64,000 nt of DNA from Gammaproteobacteria bacterium (GTDB lineage Bacteria > Pseudomonadota > Gammaproteobacteria > Steroidobacterales > Steroidobacteraceae): contig PKRE01000002.1 of assembly GCA_017577615.1 (NCBI GenBank), positions 124,001 to 188,000 of the forward strand. The letters run 5' to 3'. The notes beneath the pieces were generated by a model. The model saw nothing but the letters and a program-made list of their open reading frames with translations. It did not search any database and was not told where the DNA came from. Of the stretch, positions 1-11,854 are shown piece after piece (position 1 is the first letter of the stretch; each line of letters begins with the position of its first letter). Made by a program: the position numbers and the translations under genes.

Positions 1-1147
1 CGGCATCGGCTATTCCGAAGCCCAGTCGGTGATCCTGAGTGGCAACTTTGTGCATTCGAATTTCATGGGTACCGGCAATCGAGTGGCGGCTCAAATCAAC
101 TCGGGCCGATACTCGAAGTACTACACCTTCGCGCACACGGACCCTTACACCACGATCGATGGCGTGCAGCGCACGGTGTCGGTGGGTTATCGCGACATCA
201 CGCAGCTGACATCGGCGACATCGGATTTCGACACGGAGACGATCTCGGCGTCGCTCAACTACGACTTCCCGCTGACCGAATACCAGTACTTCGGTGTGGG
301 CATCTCGGCGCAACGGGCCGAGCTGCTCGGCACCGAAGGCGGTAGCGCAGATCAAGTGCTGGATTGGTTGCGCGTCAACGGGGATACACGCGTACGCTGC
401 TTCGAGATCATTCCCGACGGGGTTTGTACCGTCCCGCTGGAACGTGAAATTGTGAGCAGCTCGTTCAACATCTACGAGCTCTATCTCGGTTGGCGCTACG
501 ACTCGCGCAATCGCGCTCTGTTCGCCGATCGCGGCATGCGCCATCGCTTCAATCTGGGCTACACGCTCCCTGGCAGCGATGTCGAATTCTGGAACGCAAC
601 CTACGACTACCTGCAGTTCGTCCCTCTCTGGCGCGGGTTCACCTTGATGTTCAATGTGGAGCTGGCCTACGCGCGTGCGCTGGGCGAGACGACCGCCATA
701 CCGCCGTATCGCCAGTTCTTTGCTGGTGGCCCGGATTCGGTGCGTGGTTTCCGGGAGAGCCGCCTGGGCCCGAAGGACAACTTTGGGCGACCCTACGGCG
801 GTAACATCAAGACCGTTGCTCAAATGGAGTTGTTGCTGCCCATGCCGGACAAGTGGCGCAACAGCGCACGGTTCAGCCTGTTCTACGACATTGGCAATGT
901 ATTCAACGATCAGGACATCAAGTTCTACGGGCCACCCGGTCTAGGAACGGCCCCTGTGCCGGTCGATTACAACTTCAGCTATGATGAGCTGAAGCAGTCG
1001 GTGGGCATCGCGGTTCAGTGGTTGGCCCCGCTCGGTGTGTTCCGGTTCAGTTATGCGATCCCGCTGAACGCAGACAAGCAGGACAGACCGGATCACTGGG
1101 GCGACGAGACCGAAGGATTCCAGTTCTCTATCGGTCAGGCCTTCTAA
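1..1147 (+). CDS. bamA: BamA, outer-membrane beta-barrel assembly protein (C-terminal part)
   Basis: Core of the BAM complex, which folds and inserts beta-barrel proteins into the outer membrane. The frame is already open at base 2 and gives 381 codons to TAA; the POTRA repeats and N-terminus lie beyond the left edge. Visible are amphipathic beta-strand patterns, the conserved barrel loop-6 motif VRGF inside GGPDSVRGFRES (about visible residue 247), and a C-terminus ending in FSIGQAF, whose last Phe fits the outer-membrane beta-signal. Family members are about 800 residues, so roughly half is present. The skp gene follows after about 107 bases, the usual gammaproteobacterial neighbour. Confidence 0.97.
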   Translation, partial: GIGYSEAQSVILSGNFVHSNFMGTGNRVAAQINSGRYSKYYTFAHTDPYTTIDGVQRTVSVGYRDITQLTSATSDFDTETISASLNYDFPLTEYQYFGVGISAQRAELLGTEGGSADQVLDWLRVNGDTRVRCFEIIPDGVCTVPLEREIVSSSFNIYELYLGWRYDSRNRALFADRGMRHRFNLGYTLPGSDVEFWNATYDYLQFVPLWRGFTLMFNVELAYARALGETTAIPPYRQFFAGGPDSVRGFRESRLGPKDNFGRPYGGNIKTVAQMELLLPMPDKWRNSARFSLFYDIGNVFNDQDIKFYGPPGLGTAPVPVDYNFSYDELKQSVGIAVQWLAPLGVFRFSYAIPLNADKQDRPDHWGDETEGFQFSIGQAF

Positions 1148-1254
1148 GTCGTTTACTATTGCAATGCGCTTGAACGAGCGAGCGCCGGCCGATTCAGAGG
1201 TGTAACCGGAGGGTCGATCGGCGTCTTACCAGTAGCAAATTCGAGGTCGGTCTC

Positions 1255-1821
1255 ATGAGACGTTGGAGTTTTGGTAGCTGGGTCGTGTTGGCAGCGATCG
1301 CACTCGCGGCGCCTTTCGGCAGCGCGCATGCGCAACTCAAGATCGCGGTCGTCAACGTCACGAAGCTACTGGAGGAGTCGCCGCAGGCCAAGGCAGCCAT
1401 GCAGGCGCTACAGGACGAGTTCGCGCCTCGCCAGCGCGAGATCATCGCTGCGCAGAACGATCTCCGCGCTAAGGAAGAAAAATTCAAGCGCGATGCGGCC
1501 GTGATGGCCGAGAGTGAACGGCGTGCGGCGGAGAAGGAGCTGCGCGACAGTCAGCGCGAGCTCGCACGTAAGCAAAGCGAATACGTCGAAGATCTGAACA
1601 TTCGTCGCAACGAGGAGATCAACAAGCTACAGCGCTCGTTGCTGCAGGAAGTGCAGGCGTACGCGCGCAGCGCCAACTACGATCTCGTGGTCAGCGACGG
1701 CGTGTTGTACGTCAATGAATCGCTCGACATCACGGCGCAAGTCCTGAGCGCGTTGCAGGCGCGCGCGAAAGAGGGGGCGGCGAAGACGCCGACACCCGCC
1801 AGGCCTGCCTCGAAGCCTTAA
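1255..1821 (+). CDS. skp: Skp/OmpH periplasmic chaperone
   Basis: Trimeric periplasmic holdase that carries unfolded outer-membrane proteins to BAM. The 188-residue product starts with a classical signal peptide (basic MRR, hydrophobic core, predicted cleavage after AHA at about residue 26). The mature part opens with the family's LKIAVVNVTKLLEESPQAKA strand, followed by a long charged coiled-coil region (about residues 45-130) and a short beta segment (YDLVVSDGVLYVN). The extra Ala/Pro/Lys-rich tail is not conserved. The ATG at 1255 is chosen because it gives the full signal peptide. It sits between bamA and lpxD as in most Gammaproteobacteria. Confidence 0.96.
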   Translation: MRRWSFGSWVVLAAIALAAPFGSAHAQLKIAVVNVTKLLEESPQAKAAMQALQDEFAPRQREIIAAQNDLRAKEEKFKRDAAVMAESERRAAEKELRDSQRELARKQSEYVEDLNIRRNEEINKLQRSLLQEVQAYARSANYDLVVSDGVLYVNESLDITAQVLSALQARAKEGAAKTPTPARPASKP

Positions 1822-1861
1822 GCGCTGAGCGCCTGCCTTCACCGTCGCAGCGAGCCCGCAC

Positions 1862-2902
1862 GTGGGAACCGGCATCTCCTTGGGCGAACTTGCGGTTCGG
1901 TTCGGCCTGGAGCTGAAGGGCGATCCGGATGTCCGCGTCGTCCGAGTCGCCACGCTCGAGGCGGCCGAGCCCGATGCGGTCGCCTTTCTCGCGAATCCTC
2001 GCTACAAGCGGTTTCTACGCACGACGCGTGCGGGCGCAGTCGTGCTCGCGCCGCAGTTTGCCGACGAGACCCCGGTTGCCGCGCTGGTGACGGACAATCC
2101 GTATGCGGCATACGCGCGTATCGCGGCGCTGTTGCATCCGGCGCCCGAGGTGCCGCCGGGTCGACATCCGACCGCGGTGATCGACGCCGGTGCCGACGTG
2201 GACGAATCCGCATCGATCGGCCCGTACGTCTGCATCGAGGCAGGTGCCAAGATTGGCGCGCGTGCAGTCGTCGGCCCAGGCTGTATCGTGATGCAGGATG
2301 CGGTTATTGGCGCCGATACGCGCCTGGTGGCAAATGTCACGGTGTGCAGGGCGGTGGTCATCGGCCAGCGCTGCTTGGTGCATCCGGGCGCCGTGATCGG
2401 AGCGGACGGATTTGGCCTCGCGCCGGATCGAGGTAAATGGCTCAAAGTGCCGCAGGTCGGCAGCGTCCGCATCGGCGACGATGTCGAGATTGGCGCGAAC
2501 ACGACGATCGATCGGGGCGCGATCGAGGACACGGTGATCGAAGACGGCGTCAAGCTCGACAATCAGATTCAAATCGCACATAACGTGCGCATCGGTGCGC
2601 ACACCGCGATCGCGGGTTGCACCGGTGTGTCGGGTAGCACGACGATCGGCAAGCGCTGCATGATCGGCGGCCAGGTGGGGATCGCGGGGCATCTGACGAT
2701 TTGCGACGATGTGGTATTGACTGGCCGCTCGTTCGTGTCGAGCAGCATCACCAGGCCAGGCACCTACTCGAGCGGACTGCCGGTCGAGGAAGCGAGTCGC
2801 TTCCGTAAGAACGCGGCACGCTTCTACCAGCTGGACGAGTTCGTGCGCGAGGTTCGCCGCGCGCAACGAGCAGCCGACGATGCGTCGTCGCGCGGCAAGT
2901 GA
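1862..2902 (+). CDS. lpxD: LpxD, UDP-3-O-acylglucosamine N-acyltransferase
   Basis: Third step of lipid A synthesis: transfers a hydroxyacyl chain from acyl-ACP to the 2-amino group of UDP-3-O-acylglucosamine, in the cytoplasm. The 346-residue length matches the family. An N-terminal uridine-binding domain (about 1-100) is followed by a left-handed beta-helix of hexapeptide repeats (about 105-300) and a C-terminal helix. The catalytic-histidine segment QIQIAHNVRIG is present, with His near residue 240. The start is GTG at 1862; no ATG lies nearby. Its stop overlaps the long form of the fabZ frame, so the two are probably coupled. Confidence 0.97.
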   Translation: MGTGISLGELAVRFGLELKGDPDVRVVRVATLEAAEPDAVAFLANPRYKRFLRTTRAGAVVLAPQFADETPVAALVTDNPYAAYARIAALLHPAPEVPPGRHPTAVIDAGADVDESASIGPYVCIEAGAKIGARAVVGPGCIVMQDAVIGADTRLVANVTVCRAVVIGQRCLVHPGAVIGADGFGLAPDRGKWLKVPQVGSVRIGDDVEIGANTTIDRGAIEDTVIEDGVKLDNQIQIAHNVRIGAHTAIAGCTGVSGSTTIGKRCMIGGQVGIAGHLTICDDVVLTGRSFVSSSITRPGTYSSGLPVEEASRFRKNAARFYQLDEFVREVRRAQRAADDASSRGK

Positions 2903-2907
2903 GAGGA
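2901..2907 (+). promoter_or_regulatory. Shine-Dalgarno supporting the GTG start of fabZ
   Basis: GAGAGGA lies 6 bases before GTG 2914, within the end of lpxD. No comparable site precedes the alternative ATG at 2947, so it favours the longer fabZ product and suggests coupling to lpxD termination. Confidence 0.5.
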
Positions 2908-2913
2908 ATACGC

Positions 2914-3393
2914 GTGGAAGCAGCGGCAACTACCAATGGTTCGACGATGGACATCAACGAGGTGATGCGGCGTCTTCCGCATCGCTACCCGTTTTTGCTC
3001 GTCGACCGCGTGCTCGAGTGCGAGGCAGGCAAATCGATTCGCGCGCTCAAGAACGTCACCATCAACGAACCGTTCTTTCCGGGCCATTTTCCGCATCGTC
3101 CCGTGTTCCCCGGAGTCATGACCCTCGAGGCGCTGGCGCAGACTGCCGGCATATTGGCATTCGTGACGGCTGGCGTATACCCGGACGAGCAGCGCCAGCT
3201 GTACTTCGTCGGTATCGACAAGGCGCGATTTCGGCGGCCTGTGCTGCCCGGCGATCAACTGATCTTGAAGGCCACGCTCGAACGTTCGTTGCGCGGTATC
3301 TGGAAATTCTCGACCGTTGCCGAGGTGGAAGGAGAGGAAGCAACGAGCGCAGAGATGATGGTGGCCCCAGGGGAAGGAGCCAAGGGATCGTGA
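2914..3393 (+). CDS. fabZ: FabZ, 3-hydroxyacyl-ACP dehydratase
   Basis: Dehydrates 3-hydroxyacyl-ACP in fatty acid elongation and competes with LpxA/LpxD for the hydroxyacyl-ACP pool, which explains its place in the lpx cluster. Single hot-dog domain, 159 residues from GTG 2914 (148 from ATG 2947). Visible family motifs are LPHRYPFLLVDR, the catalytic His in GHFPHRPVFPG, and the catalytic Glu in LEALAQTAG. The first dozen residues are variable in the family, so the start is uncertain; the GTG is preferred for its ribosome binding site. Confidence 0.95.
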   Translation: MEAAATTNGSTMDINEVMRRLPHRYPFLLVDRVLECEAGKSIRALKNVTINEPFFPGHFPHRPVFPGVMTLEALAQTAGILAFVTAGVYPDEQRQLYFVGIDKARFRRPVLPGDQLILKATLERSLRGIWKFSTVAEVEGEEATSAEMMVAPGEGAKGS

Positions 3394-3491
3394 CTGCGCG
3401 TCCTCGGACGACGCTACGATTCGTCGGCACAGGCACTTTCGCGGGCTAGTCCAAAGAGCAATTCAGCGACCGAGTAAACAAGATCTCCTCC

Positions 3492-4280
3492 ATGGCGATC
3501 CATCCGACCGCTATCATTCATCCTCGTGCGAACCTCGACAGTTCCGTCGAGGTTGGTGCATATACGGTGATAGGGCCGGATGTTTCCATCGCAGCCGGCT
3601 GCAAGATAGGGCCTCATGTCGTCATCGAAGGACCGACCACGATCGGGCGCGACAATCGCATCTACCAATTTGCCTCGATCGGTGCAGCTCCGCAGGACTT
3701 GAAATACAAAGGTGAGCCGACGCGGCTCGAGATCGGCGATCGCAACTCGTTTCGTGAGAACTGCACCATCAATCGTGGTACGACCAAGGATAGGTTCGTG
3801 ACCCGGATTGCAAACGACAATCTTTTCATGGCCGGCACCCACGTCGGTCACGACTGCGTCATCGGGTCGAACTGCGTGTTCGCGAATTACGCCACGCTGG
3901 GTGGTCATGTCGAGGTGGGCGACTGGGTCCACATGGGAGGCTTCTCCGGAATTCATCAATTCTGCAAAGTCGGCTCGCACGCGTTCATTGCGAACAACAC
4001 TGCGGTCACGCGCGACGTTCCGCCGTACGTCATGGCGGTCGGCCGCCCGGCGGAGCCGCACAGCGTGAACGTCGAAGGGCTCAAGCGACGCGGCTTCACG
4101 CCTGAGCAGATCAGAAACATTCGCGAGGCGTACAAGATCCTTTATCGGTCCGGACGCAAGCTGGTCGAGGCCATTGCCGAGCTGGAACGCCGCGCCGAAA
4201 CGCAGCCGGAGCTCGTTCCCCTGGTAGCCTTCCTGAACGAGACCTCGCCTCGGCGGGAACGGGTCGGAATCGTTCGATGA
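3492..4280 (+). CDS. lpxA: LpxA, UDP-N-acetylglucosamine O-acyltransferase
   Basis: First step of lipid A synthesis: moves a 3-hydroxyacyl group from ACP to UDP-GlcNAc. At 262 residues it equals the E. coli enzyme. Left-handed beta-helix hexapeptide repeats fill about residues 1-190, followed by a helical C-terminal domain. Diagnostic stretches are YQFASIGAAPQDLKYKGEP, NCTINRGT, and THVGHDC, whose second His (about 120) is the expected catalytic base. It starts at ATG 3492, 98 bases after fabZ, with no strong Shine-Dalgarno. Confidence 0.97.
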   Translation: MAIHPTAIIHPRANLDSSVEVGAYTVIGPDVSIAAGCKIGPHVVIEGPTTIGRDNRIYQFASIGAAPQDLKYKGEPTRLEIGDRNSFRENCTINRGTTKDRFVTRIANDNLFMAGTHVGHDCVIGSNCVFANYATLGGHVEVGDWVHMGGFSGIHQFCKVGSHAFIANNTAVTRDVPPYVMAVGRPAEPHSVNVEGLKRRGFTPEQIRNIREAYKILYRSGRKLVEAIAELERRAETQPELVPLVAFLNETSPRRERVGIVR

Positions 4281-4365
4281 CGATCGGGTGCGTCGAACAC
4301 CAGTATCGGGCAAGAAGCGATGGTCCGTGCCGCTCGGCGCACCGGTCACGCTGCTGCGCAAACGC

Positions 4366-5550
4366 ATGATGGCAGCATCGGACCCAAGATCCAATTCGCA
4401 AGCCTCGAGTCCCTTGTTCGTCCTCGTCGCAGGTGAGACCTCCGGCGATAACCTGGGCGCACAGCTGATTGAGGCGATTCGAGCGCGTCTGCCGAACGCC
4501 CGCTTCGCAGGAATTGCTGGGCCGCGGATGGTGGCCGCAGGGTGTGAGCTGTGGGAGCACGCCGAAAGCTTGGCGGTCATGGGCTTGTTCGAGATCGTGC
4601 CGCACTTGCCGCGCTTGCTCCGGATCAGGCGAGAGCTCTTGAAACGGGTGATCGCTGTGCGTCCGACGGCGTACATCGGCGTGGATGCGAAAGAGTTCAA
4701 TCTGCGGCTCGCGCCGCGCATCAAGGCTGCCGGGATCCCGACCGTGCAGTACGTGAGCCCACAGATATGGGCTTGGCGTCAAGGCCGCGTGCGCACGATC
4801 GGACGGGCAGTCGATCTCGTGCTCTGCTTGCTCCCGTTCGAGAAGCGGTTCTACGACGAGCACGGCGTGCGTGCGGAGTTCGTAGGGCACCCGCTTGCGG
4901 ATCGCATTCCGCTTGAAATCGACATGCGCCGAGCCCGTGCGCAGCTGGGGCTCGACCTGGCCGGCCGCTACGTGGCGCTCTTGCCTGGCAGTCGCGTCGG
5001 CGAAGTCGCTCGCCTCGGTCCCGATTTCGCGCGCACGGTCGCCTGGCTGGCCGAGCGACGGAGCGATTTGTCGTTTGTCGCGGCGCTTGCCACCGAGCGC
5101 GTGCATGCAGAGTTCGTGAAGGCGCTCGCAGACGCGGGCGTTGCGGAGCGGGTCAAGCTCATTGCCGGCAATGCTCATGCCGTGATGGCGGCGAGTGACG
5201 TGGTGTTGCTTGCCTCGGGGACCGCAACCTTGGAGGCGCTCCTGGTCAAGCGTCCCATGGTGGTCGCATACCGCCTGGGCGCGCTCACAAGCTTTCTGCT
5301 CAGACGCCTCAAGCTATTCAAAGCGCCGTTCTTCGCGCAGCCGAACTTGCTTGTCGGTCGGCAGGTTGTGCCAGAGTACTTCAACGAAGACGTGCGGCCG
5401 GAAGTGCTCGGGCCTGCGGTGCTCGCCCAGCTCGAGCGTGCGGATCGCGAGCAGCTGGTGCAAACTTTCGCCTCCGTGCACGAGATGCTCAGGCGCGATG
5501 CGAGTGCACGCGCCGCCGAGGCGATTCTCGATCTCGTGAAGAAGACATAG
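4366..5550 (+). CDS. lpxB: LpxB, lipid-A-disaccharide synthase
   Basis: Family GT19 glycosyltransferase joining lipid X and UDP-diacylglucosamine into the lipid A disaccharide at the inner face of the inner membrane. 394 residues from ATG 4366. Seen are the N-terminal nucleotide-fold start VLVAGETSGDNLGAQL, the YVSPQIWAWRQGR segment, and LLPGSRVGEV of the C-terminal Rossmann half, plus KAPFFAQPNLLVG near the end. The frame is open back to GTG 4288, just after lpxA, but the extra 26 residues do not look like the family, so the ATG pair at 4366/4369 is preferred. Confidence 0.96.
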   Translation: MMAASDPRSNSQASSPLFVLVAGETSGDNLGAQLIEAIRARLPNARFAGIAGPRMVAAGCELWEHAESLAVMGLFEIVPHLPRLLRIRRELLKRVIAVRPTAYIGVDAKEFNLRLAPRIKAAGIPTVQYVSPQIWAWRQGRVRTIGRAVDLVLCLLPFEKRFYDEHGVRAEFVGHPLADRIPLEIDMRRARAQLGLDLAGRYVALLPGSRVGEVARLGPDFARTVAWLAERRSDLSFVAALATERVHAEFVKALADAGVAERVKLIAGNAHAVMAASDVVLLASGTATLEALLVKRPMVVAYRLGALTSFLLRRLKLFKAPFFAQPNLLVGRQVVPEYFNEDVRPEVLGPAVLAQLERADREQLVQTFASVHEMLRRDASARAAEAILDLVKKT

Positions 5551-5606
5551 CTCGCGAATAGCGCGACGCCGGGCGTCGCCGACGCGACGAGCTCGCGGGG
5601 GAGGAC

Positions 5607-6266
5607 ATGCGCGCTCATCCGGTCCATCTCACTCTGCCTCTTGCGGCTTCCGGGTTGACGGCAGGCGTCGATGAGGCGGGTCGCGGCCCGCTCGCCGGGC
5701 CGGTGGTCGCGGCTGCTGTCATCCTCGATCCTCGCAAGCGCTTGCGAGGCATACGCGATTCGAAGATGCTCGACGAGAAGGAGCGCGTGGCGCTCGCGCG
5801 CAAGATCCGGTGCAGCGCCCTCGCGTGGTCTGTCGCGTGGGCAGACGTCGAGGAGATCGACGCGCACAACATTCTTGAGGCGACCTATCTGGCCATGCGT
5901 CGCGCGCTCATCGGTTTGCGCATCGCCCCGGATCACGTGCAGATCGATGGCAATCGCTGTCCGTCCTTTGCGGAGCTGCCGTTCAAGTGCAGCTTCGAAG
6001 CGATCGTCGATGGGGATGCATTGCGCACCTGCATCGGCGCAGCTTCGATACTCGCCAAGGTCACGCGCGACGAGATGATGACTCGCCTCGATGCGATGTA
6101 TCCGCAGTACGGGTTTGCGACCCACAAAGGCTACTGCACGTCACAGCACTTGGAGGCGCTCGAGCGCTACGGACCATGTCCCATCCATCGTAAGAGCTTC
6201 GAGCCGGTGCGCCTTGCTGCGTTGAACGGGGGCCGGCGGACAATGGGCGGTGGGAAGGCATGTTGA
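5607..6266 (+). CDS. rnhB: RnhB, ribonuclease HII
   Basis: Cleaves the RNA strand of RNA-DNA hybrids and removes single ribonucleotides misincorporated in DNA. 219 residues. The metal-binding carboxylates are in GVDEAGRGPLAGPVV (Asp-Glu), in the DHVQIDGN strand, and in the DGDALRTCIGAASILAKVTR segment. The GYCTSQH and CPIHRKSF motifs near the C-terminus are also typical. The start ATG 5607 has a strong GGGGGAGG site just upstream. The order lpxB-rnhB-dnaE is as in E. coli. Confidence 0.97.
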   Translation: MRAHPVHLTLPLAASGLTAGVDEAGRGPLAGPVVAAAVILDPRKRLRGIRDSKMLDEKERVALARKIRCSALAWSVAWADVEEIDAHNILEATYLAMRRALIGLRIAPDHVQIDGNRCPSFAELPFKCSFEAIVDGDALRTCIGAASILAKVTRDEMMTRLDAMYPQYGFATHKGYCTSQHLEALERYGPCPIHRKSFEPVRLAALNGGRRTMGGGKAC

Positions 6267-6389
6267 GCGTGGTGTCTATCCTTGCTCTCACGTTGGTGAA
6301 GATGACTGGAACACGGCATTCTGGTGCAGGCTTCGTGATCTTTGCCGCTCTTCAGTGCCCATCGTCCGCCGCCCGCTGATCACCGTCTC

Positions 6390-9911
<3,522 letters not shown>

Positions 9912-9973
9912 TTCGCTAGGCGGGCGGGTGGTTGTATCCGCCGCCGTGGCGTGCTCTGACGAGGTCTCGTTCG

Positions 9974-10351
9974 ATGAGTTTGCATCGTAAGCGCGTGGTT
10001 GACGACGGCGGAATTGTCTACATGACCGGGGTCGGTCCGCGCTGTCCGAATTGCTTGCGTGCCGTTCGTGAGTGCGTGTGTAAGAAGGGAACGCCTGGCA
10101 AGCCCTCCGCGGACGGCGTGGTGCGCGTCAGCCGCGAAACCAAGGGCCGTAAAGGTAAAGGTGTCTCGGTCATCGCCGGTCTGGGTCTGTCCGCCCACGA
10201 GCTCCACGCGCTTGCGACCGAGCTCAAGAAGAAATGCGGCTCGGGCGGCACGGTCGTGGGCGATCGTATTGAAATCCAGGGTGACCACCGCGATCGGTTG
10301 GTCGAAGAGCTCGTGCGCCGTGGTTTCAGAGCCAAGAAAGCAGGCGGATGA
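9974..10351 (+). CDS. yciH: SUI1/eIF1-family translation factor, YciH type, with cysteine cluster
   Basis: YciH is a bacterial homologue of eIF1 that influences start selection and stress translation on the 30S subunit. 125 residues from ATG 9974 with GAGG nine bases upstream. The SUI1 domain fills the C-terminal two thirds: GVVRVSRETKGRKGKGVSVI and LKKKCGSGGTVVGDRIEIQG are nearly family consensus. The N-terminal 40 residues contain CPNCLRAVRECVC, a C-x2-C-x6-C-x-C cluster that could bind zinc and is absent from E. coli YciH. It lies in the insertion between dnaE and accA, 62 bases after dnaE. Confidence 0.9.
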   Translation: MSLHRKRVVDDGGIVYMTGVGPRCPNCLRAVRECVCKKGTPGKPSADGVVRVSRETKGRKGKGVSVIAGLGLSAHELHALATELKKKCGSGGTVVGDRIEIQGDHRDRLVEELVRRGFRAKKAGG

Positions 10352-10381
10352 TCCGGGGTGAACGGTGGCGGATCGTGCCTA

Positions 10382-10609
10382 TCATGCGCCGCGTGAATGA
10401 TCGCGCACTTCCGCAGGATCGTGCTCTTTGGCGCGCTCACCGGCCTGTTCCTCTGCGCGACGAATTTCCTGCTCCTGCGCGTCATCAACGTCACCCGCGC
10501 GTTTGATCTCCTCTTGACCTTTTTCTGATTGCACGAAACGTTGCGTCGCTTCTCGGTATTCGCGATCTGCCGTCTTGTTGCCTTCGCCTTCGTTTGGAGG
10601 GGTGCTCAT
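10382..10609 (-). CDS. Small hydrophilic conserved protein of unknown function
   Basis: 75 residues, highly charged, with no membrane segment or signal. The opening STPPNEGEGNKTADREY resembles a small, widespread proteobacterial family that begins with an NEGEG..A.REY pattern; its role is not known to me. Support for reality: AGGAG (complement of 10617-10621) lies seven bases before the ATG, the composition is soluble and helix-prone, and it sits head-to-head with the next plus-strand gene, leaving 82 bases for divergent promoters. The frame is open further upstream to 10939, but that part is the shadow of the opposite gene. Confidence 0.7.
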   Translation of the reverse strand: MSTPPNEGEGNKTADREYREATQRFVQSEKGQEEIKRAGDVDDAQEQEIRRAEEQAGERAKEHDPAEVRDHSRGA

Positions 10610-10691
10610 GTCGCTGCTCCTGTGTTCGCATTCGAAGGAACAACGCGGCGATGGGGGCGAGGTTCCGGTTATCCTTGTCTCGTGTACGGTT

Positions 10692-11246
10692 ATGCTGCGC
10701 GGCATGTACTGGATTCTGGCGGCTCTTCTACTGATCGTCATGCTTGCGGTGCCGCGATTGCGGCCGCTGGCTGCGGGCGGAATCGTCGTTCTCGGCGCCA
10801 TGCTGGCGTGGGGCATGTTCGGGCGCGTGCGGGAGGCGGATCCAGCGCAGCCGCTCGAGCGGGGACGCCCCACTACGCCAGCACCTTTGCTGGAATCGAT
10901 ACCTGTCGAGCAGATTGAAGTGGAAGGGCTGGAGCTCATCGGCGGCGGAGCACCTTTCCGCCTGCGCGGGCGGGTTCACAATCGATCTGCATCGTTGCTC
11001 TTGAAGTCTTTCATGCTCGATATCACCCGCCGCGACTGTCATGCCGAGGCGCTCGATCCGAGCGGGTGCGCCATGTTGTGGCAGGGACGGCATTGGATCG
11101 AGCTCACGGTTCCGCCGCAGGAAACGCGCGAGTTCGCCGTATCGATCTGGGCGAGGGGTGATGCGCCGCGTGCGCTCGGCACGGTGCGCGACGAGTTTGA
11201 GGTGGTTACCGCGAGCGGTCAGAAGGTGGAAGGAGAGCGCGATTGA
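10692..11246 (+). CDS. Conserved membrane-anchored protein of unknown function
   Basis: 184 residues from ATG 10692 (an ATG at 10704 is also possible). Two hydrophobic segments near the N-terminus (about residues 6-22 and 28-45: WILAALLLIVMLAVP and GGIVVLGAMLAWGMFG) precede a soluble domain rich in beta-strands (VEGLELIGGGAPFRLRGRVHN, LTVPPQETREFAVSIWA). This layout suggests a small extracytoplasmic domain anchored in the inner membrane. It overlaps the start of the next gene (TTGA) and probably shares its transcript. Function not recognised. Confidence 0.75.
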   Translation: MLRGMYWILAALLLIVMLAVPRLRPLAAGGIVVLGAMLAWGMFGRVREADPAQPLERGRPTTPAPLLESIPVEQIEVEGLELIGGGAPFRLRGRVHNRSASLLLKSFMLDITRRDCHAEALDPSGCAMLWQGRHWIELTVPPQETREFAVSIWARGDAPRALGTVRDEFEVVTASGQKVEGERD

Positions 11247-11854
11247 GGCTCGTCCACGTCCTGCTTAGTTACCTGATTGCCGGATGGTCCGGCTTCTTCG
11301 TGATGGCGATCGAGCTCCTGGGCGGTCGATTGATGGCACCGAGCTTCGGCAGCAGCATCTACGTCTGGGGCGCAATCATCACGGTCTTTATGCTCGCGCT
11401 GTCGCTGGGCTACCTGGCAGGCGGACGATGGTCGATGCGTGCACCGAGCGTGCGGCGACTCGGGCTCATCTTGATGGCGGCAGCTCTGACGGTCGCACCG
11501 CTGCTGGCGTATGGAGAACGGCTGCTGGATTACGTCGCGACAGCGGTGCCCGATCCTCGCTTCGGCTCGTTGCTGGCTGCTTCGGCTTTGTTCTTCGTGC
11601 CGACCTTGCTATCCGGGATGGTCTCGCCATACGCCGTGCGTTTACTCGTGCAGGATCGCGCCACATCAGGGCGACATGCAGGGCAGCTTTATTTCGTTTC
11701 GACCTTCGGAAGCGCCGCTGGCACGTTGCTGACTTCGTTCTATCTCGTATTGCTGATGGAAGTCAGGACGATCCTGCTATCCATGATCGCTGTGTCGTTG
11801 GGCCTAGGCGCTTGTGCTTTTTTCGTGGGCAAGGCGGGCGATGCTGATAGGTAA
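11243..11854 (+). CDS. Spermidine-synthase-associated integral membrane protein
   Basis: 203 residues, with about five hydrophobic helices throughout. It resembles the N-terminal membrane half of fused membrane/spermidine-synthase proteins, including the start GWSGFFVMAIELLGGRLMAP (acidic residue inside the first helix) and FGSSIYVWGAIITVFMLALS. TTG 11243 is the likely start: AGGAG lies seven bases upstream and it overlaps the previous stop. The soluble synthase-like half follows as a separate gene with 14 bases of overlap. Substrate unknown; a role with polyamines is inferred from the partner only. Confidence 0.8.
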   Translation: MRLVHVLLSYLIAGWSGFFVMAIELLGGRLMAPSFGSSIYVWGAIITVFMLALSLGYLAGGRWSMRAPSVRRLGLILMAAALTVAPLLAYGERLLDYVATAVPDPRFGSLLAASALFFVPTLLSGMVSPYAVRLLVQDRATSGRHAGQLYFVSTFGSAAGTLLTSFYLVLLMEVRTILLSMIAVSLGLGACAFFVGKAGDADR

